Made by a program: the position numbers and the translations under genes. A stretch of DNA of 64,000 nt from Lithodes maja (taxonomy: Eukaryota; Arthropoda; Malacostraca; Decapoda; Lithodidae). Positions 63,723 through 64,000 of this stretch are shown piece by piece. The notes under the pieces were generated by a model. It did no database searches. It was not told the origin of the DNA and saw nothing but the letters and a program-made list of their open reading frames with translations. The stretch's first letter is position 1. The number at the start of each line of letters is the position of its first letter. Location: assembly GCA_037953745.1 (NCBI GenBank), contig JBAKBP010003196.1:1-64000 (forward strand), written 5' to 3'.

Positions 63723-64000
63723 TGACTAGAACCCAATCCTCTCAGCAACAGCTAGGAAAGGCCCTAGAAAGCCGCCTTTGGCGGGGGGATAGCTCCCCTA
63801 TTTCAACCCTTTTCAGGGTTGGGCACCCGCCATGGGTAATCGACATCTATAATAAATTGATCGCCTCGGAAAGGGATCAAGGCTAAATCCGCATAACCAG
63901 TTTTTGTGTCCGGCGATTGTATGTTAAATTAATTCTGTAATATCAATACGGTTCCCGATTATTTATAGGCTCAAGGTATATTGAAATGAAGACTAAGCCA
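63723..64000. other. Unassigned right end
   Basis: A plus frame continues out of the S1 antisense and stops near 63886 (SQQQLGKALESRLWRG, PPWVIDIYNKLIASERDQG). I cannot assign it. Nothing else seen before the window ends. Confidence 0.3.

Overview
The window looks like intergenic, repeat-dense chromosomal DNA of an arthropod, most likely a decapod crustacean. The basis is TTAGG-type telomere motifs scattered internally, very heavy micro- and minisatellite content, several Jockey/CR1-type and (TAGA)-tailed LINEs, a Ty3/Gypsy element, and many short TTAA- and TA-flanked inverted-repeat elements. There are no bacterial features (no operons, Shine-Dalgarno sites, rRNA or convincing tRNA genes). 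I recognise no multi-exon host gene. The species assignment is inference.

Layout. 1-0.6 kb: minus-strand open frame running off the left edge. 1.1-1.6 kb: duplicated noncoding unit. 1.95-2.9 kb: complete miniature LTR retrotransposon (TRIM) with 5-bp target duplication, a tRNA-Leu primer site and Pol III-like boxes inside each LTR. 3.7-6.6 kb: two LINE fragments. 6.9-7.4 kb: 31-bp minisatellite. 7.6-11.2 kb: TTAA elements, a ~0.62-kb dispersed repeat, and a SINE-like insertion nested in a LINE 3' end. 11.2-11.9 kb: 82-bp hairpin minisatellite. 12.8-14.7 kb: 1.9-kb PIF/Harbinger-like non-autonomous transposon. 15-20 kb: TA and CT arrays with broken Jockey pieces. 20.5-22.7 kb: homogeneous 111-bp satellite. 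23.5-28.1 kb: TTCC-rich satellite complex. 28.1-37.3 kb: 9.1-kb Gypsy element (minus) with 1.85-kb LTRs and Gmr1-type pol order. 38.2-38.7 kb: mariner-like foldback. 38.9-42.8 kb: intact LINE with a 2A-like leader, PHD finger, endonuclease and RT. 43-49 kb: MITEs, a broken LINE ORF1 (gag) and a foldback with telomere-like core. 49-57 kb: more foldbacks and two near-identical (TAGA)-tailed LINEs. 57.0-58.7 kb: a small ORF1-like fragment and an intronless protein kinase with a TATA box. 59-64 kb: TTAA elements, minisatellites and a second copy of the SINE-like element.

How it fits together. Almost everything is selfish DNA. Insertions are nested (LINE in MITE, Harbinger-like element in MITE, SINE-like element in LINE), TTAA elements abut and share one TTAA, and several inactivating lesions sit at short direct repeats. 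The strongest coding units are the 2A-LINE (38976-42803), the kinase (57519-58628), and the gag and RT-RNase H frames of the Gypsy element. The most unusual points are the TRIM with Pol III-like boxes in its LTRs, the Gmr1-type pol order with an in-frame deletion of the integrase core, the kinase whose 3' end reads into satellite DNA, and foldback elements of different families sharing a TTAGG core or a common internal module.
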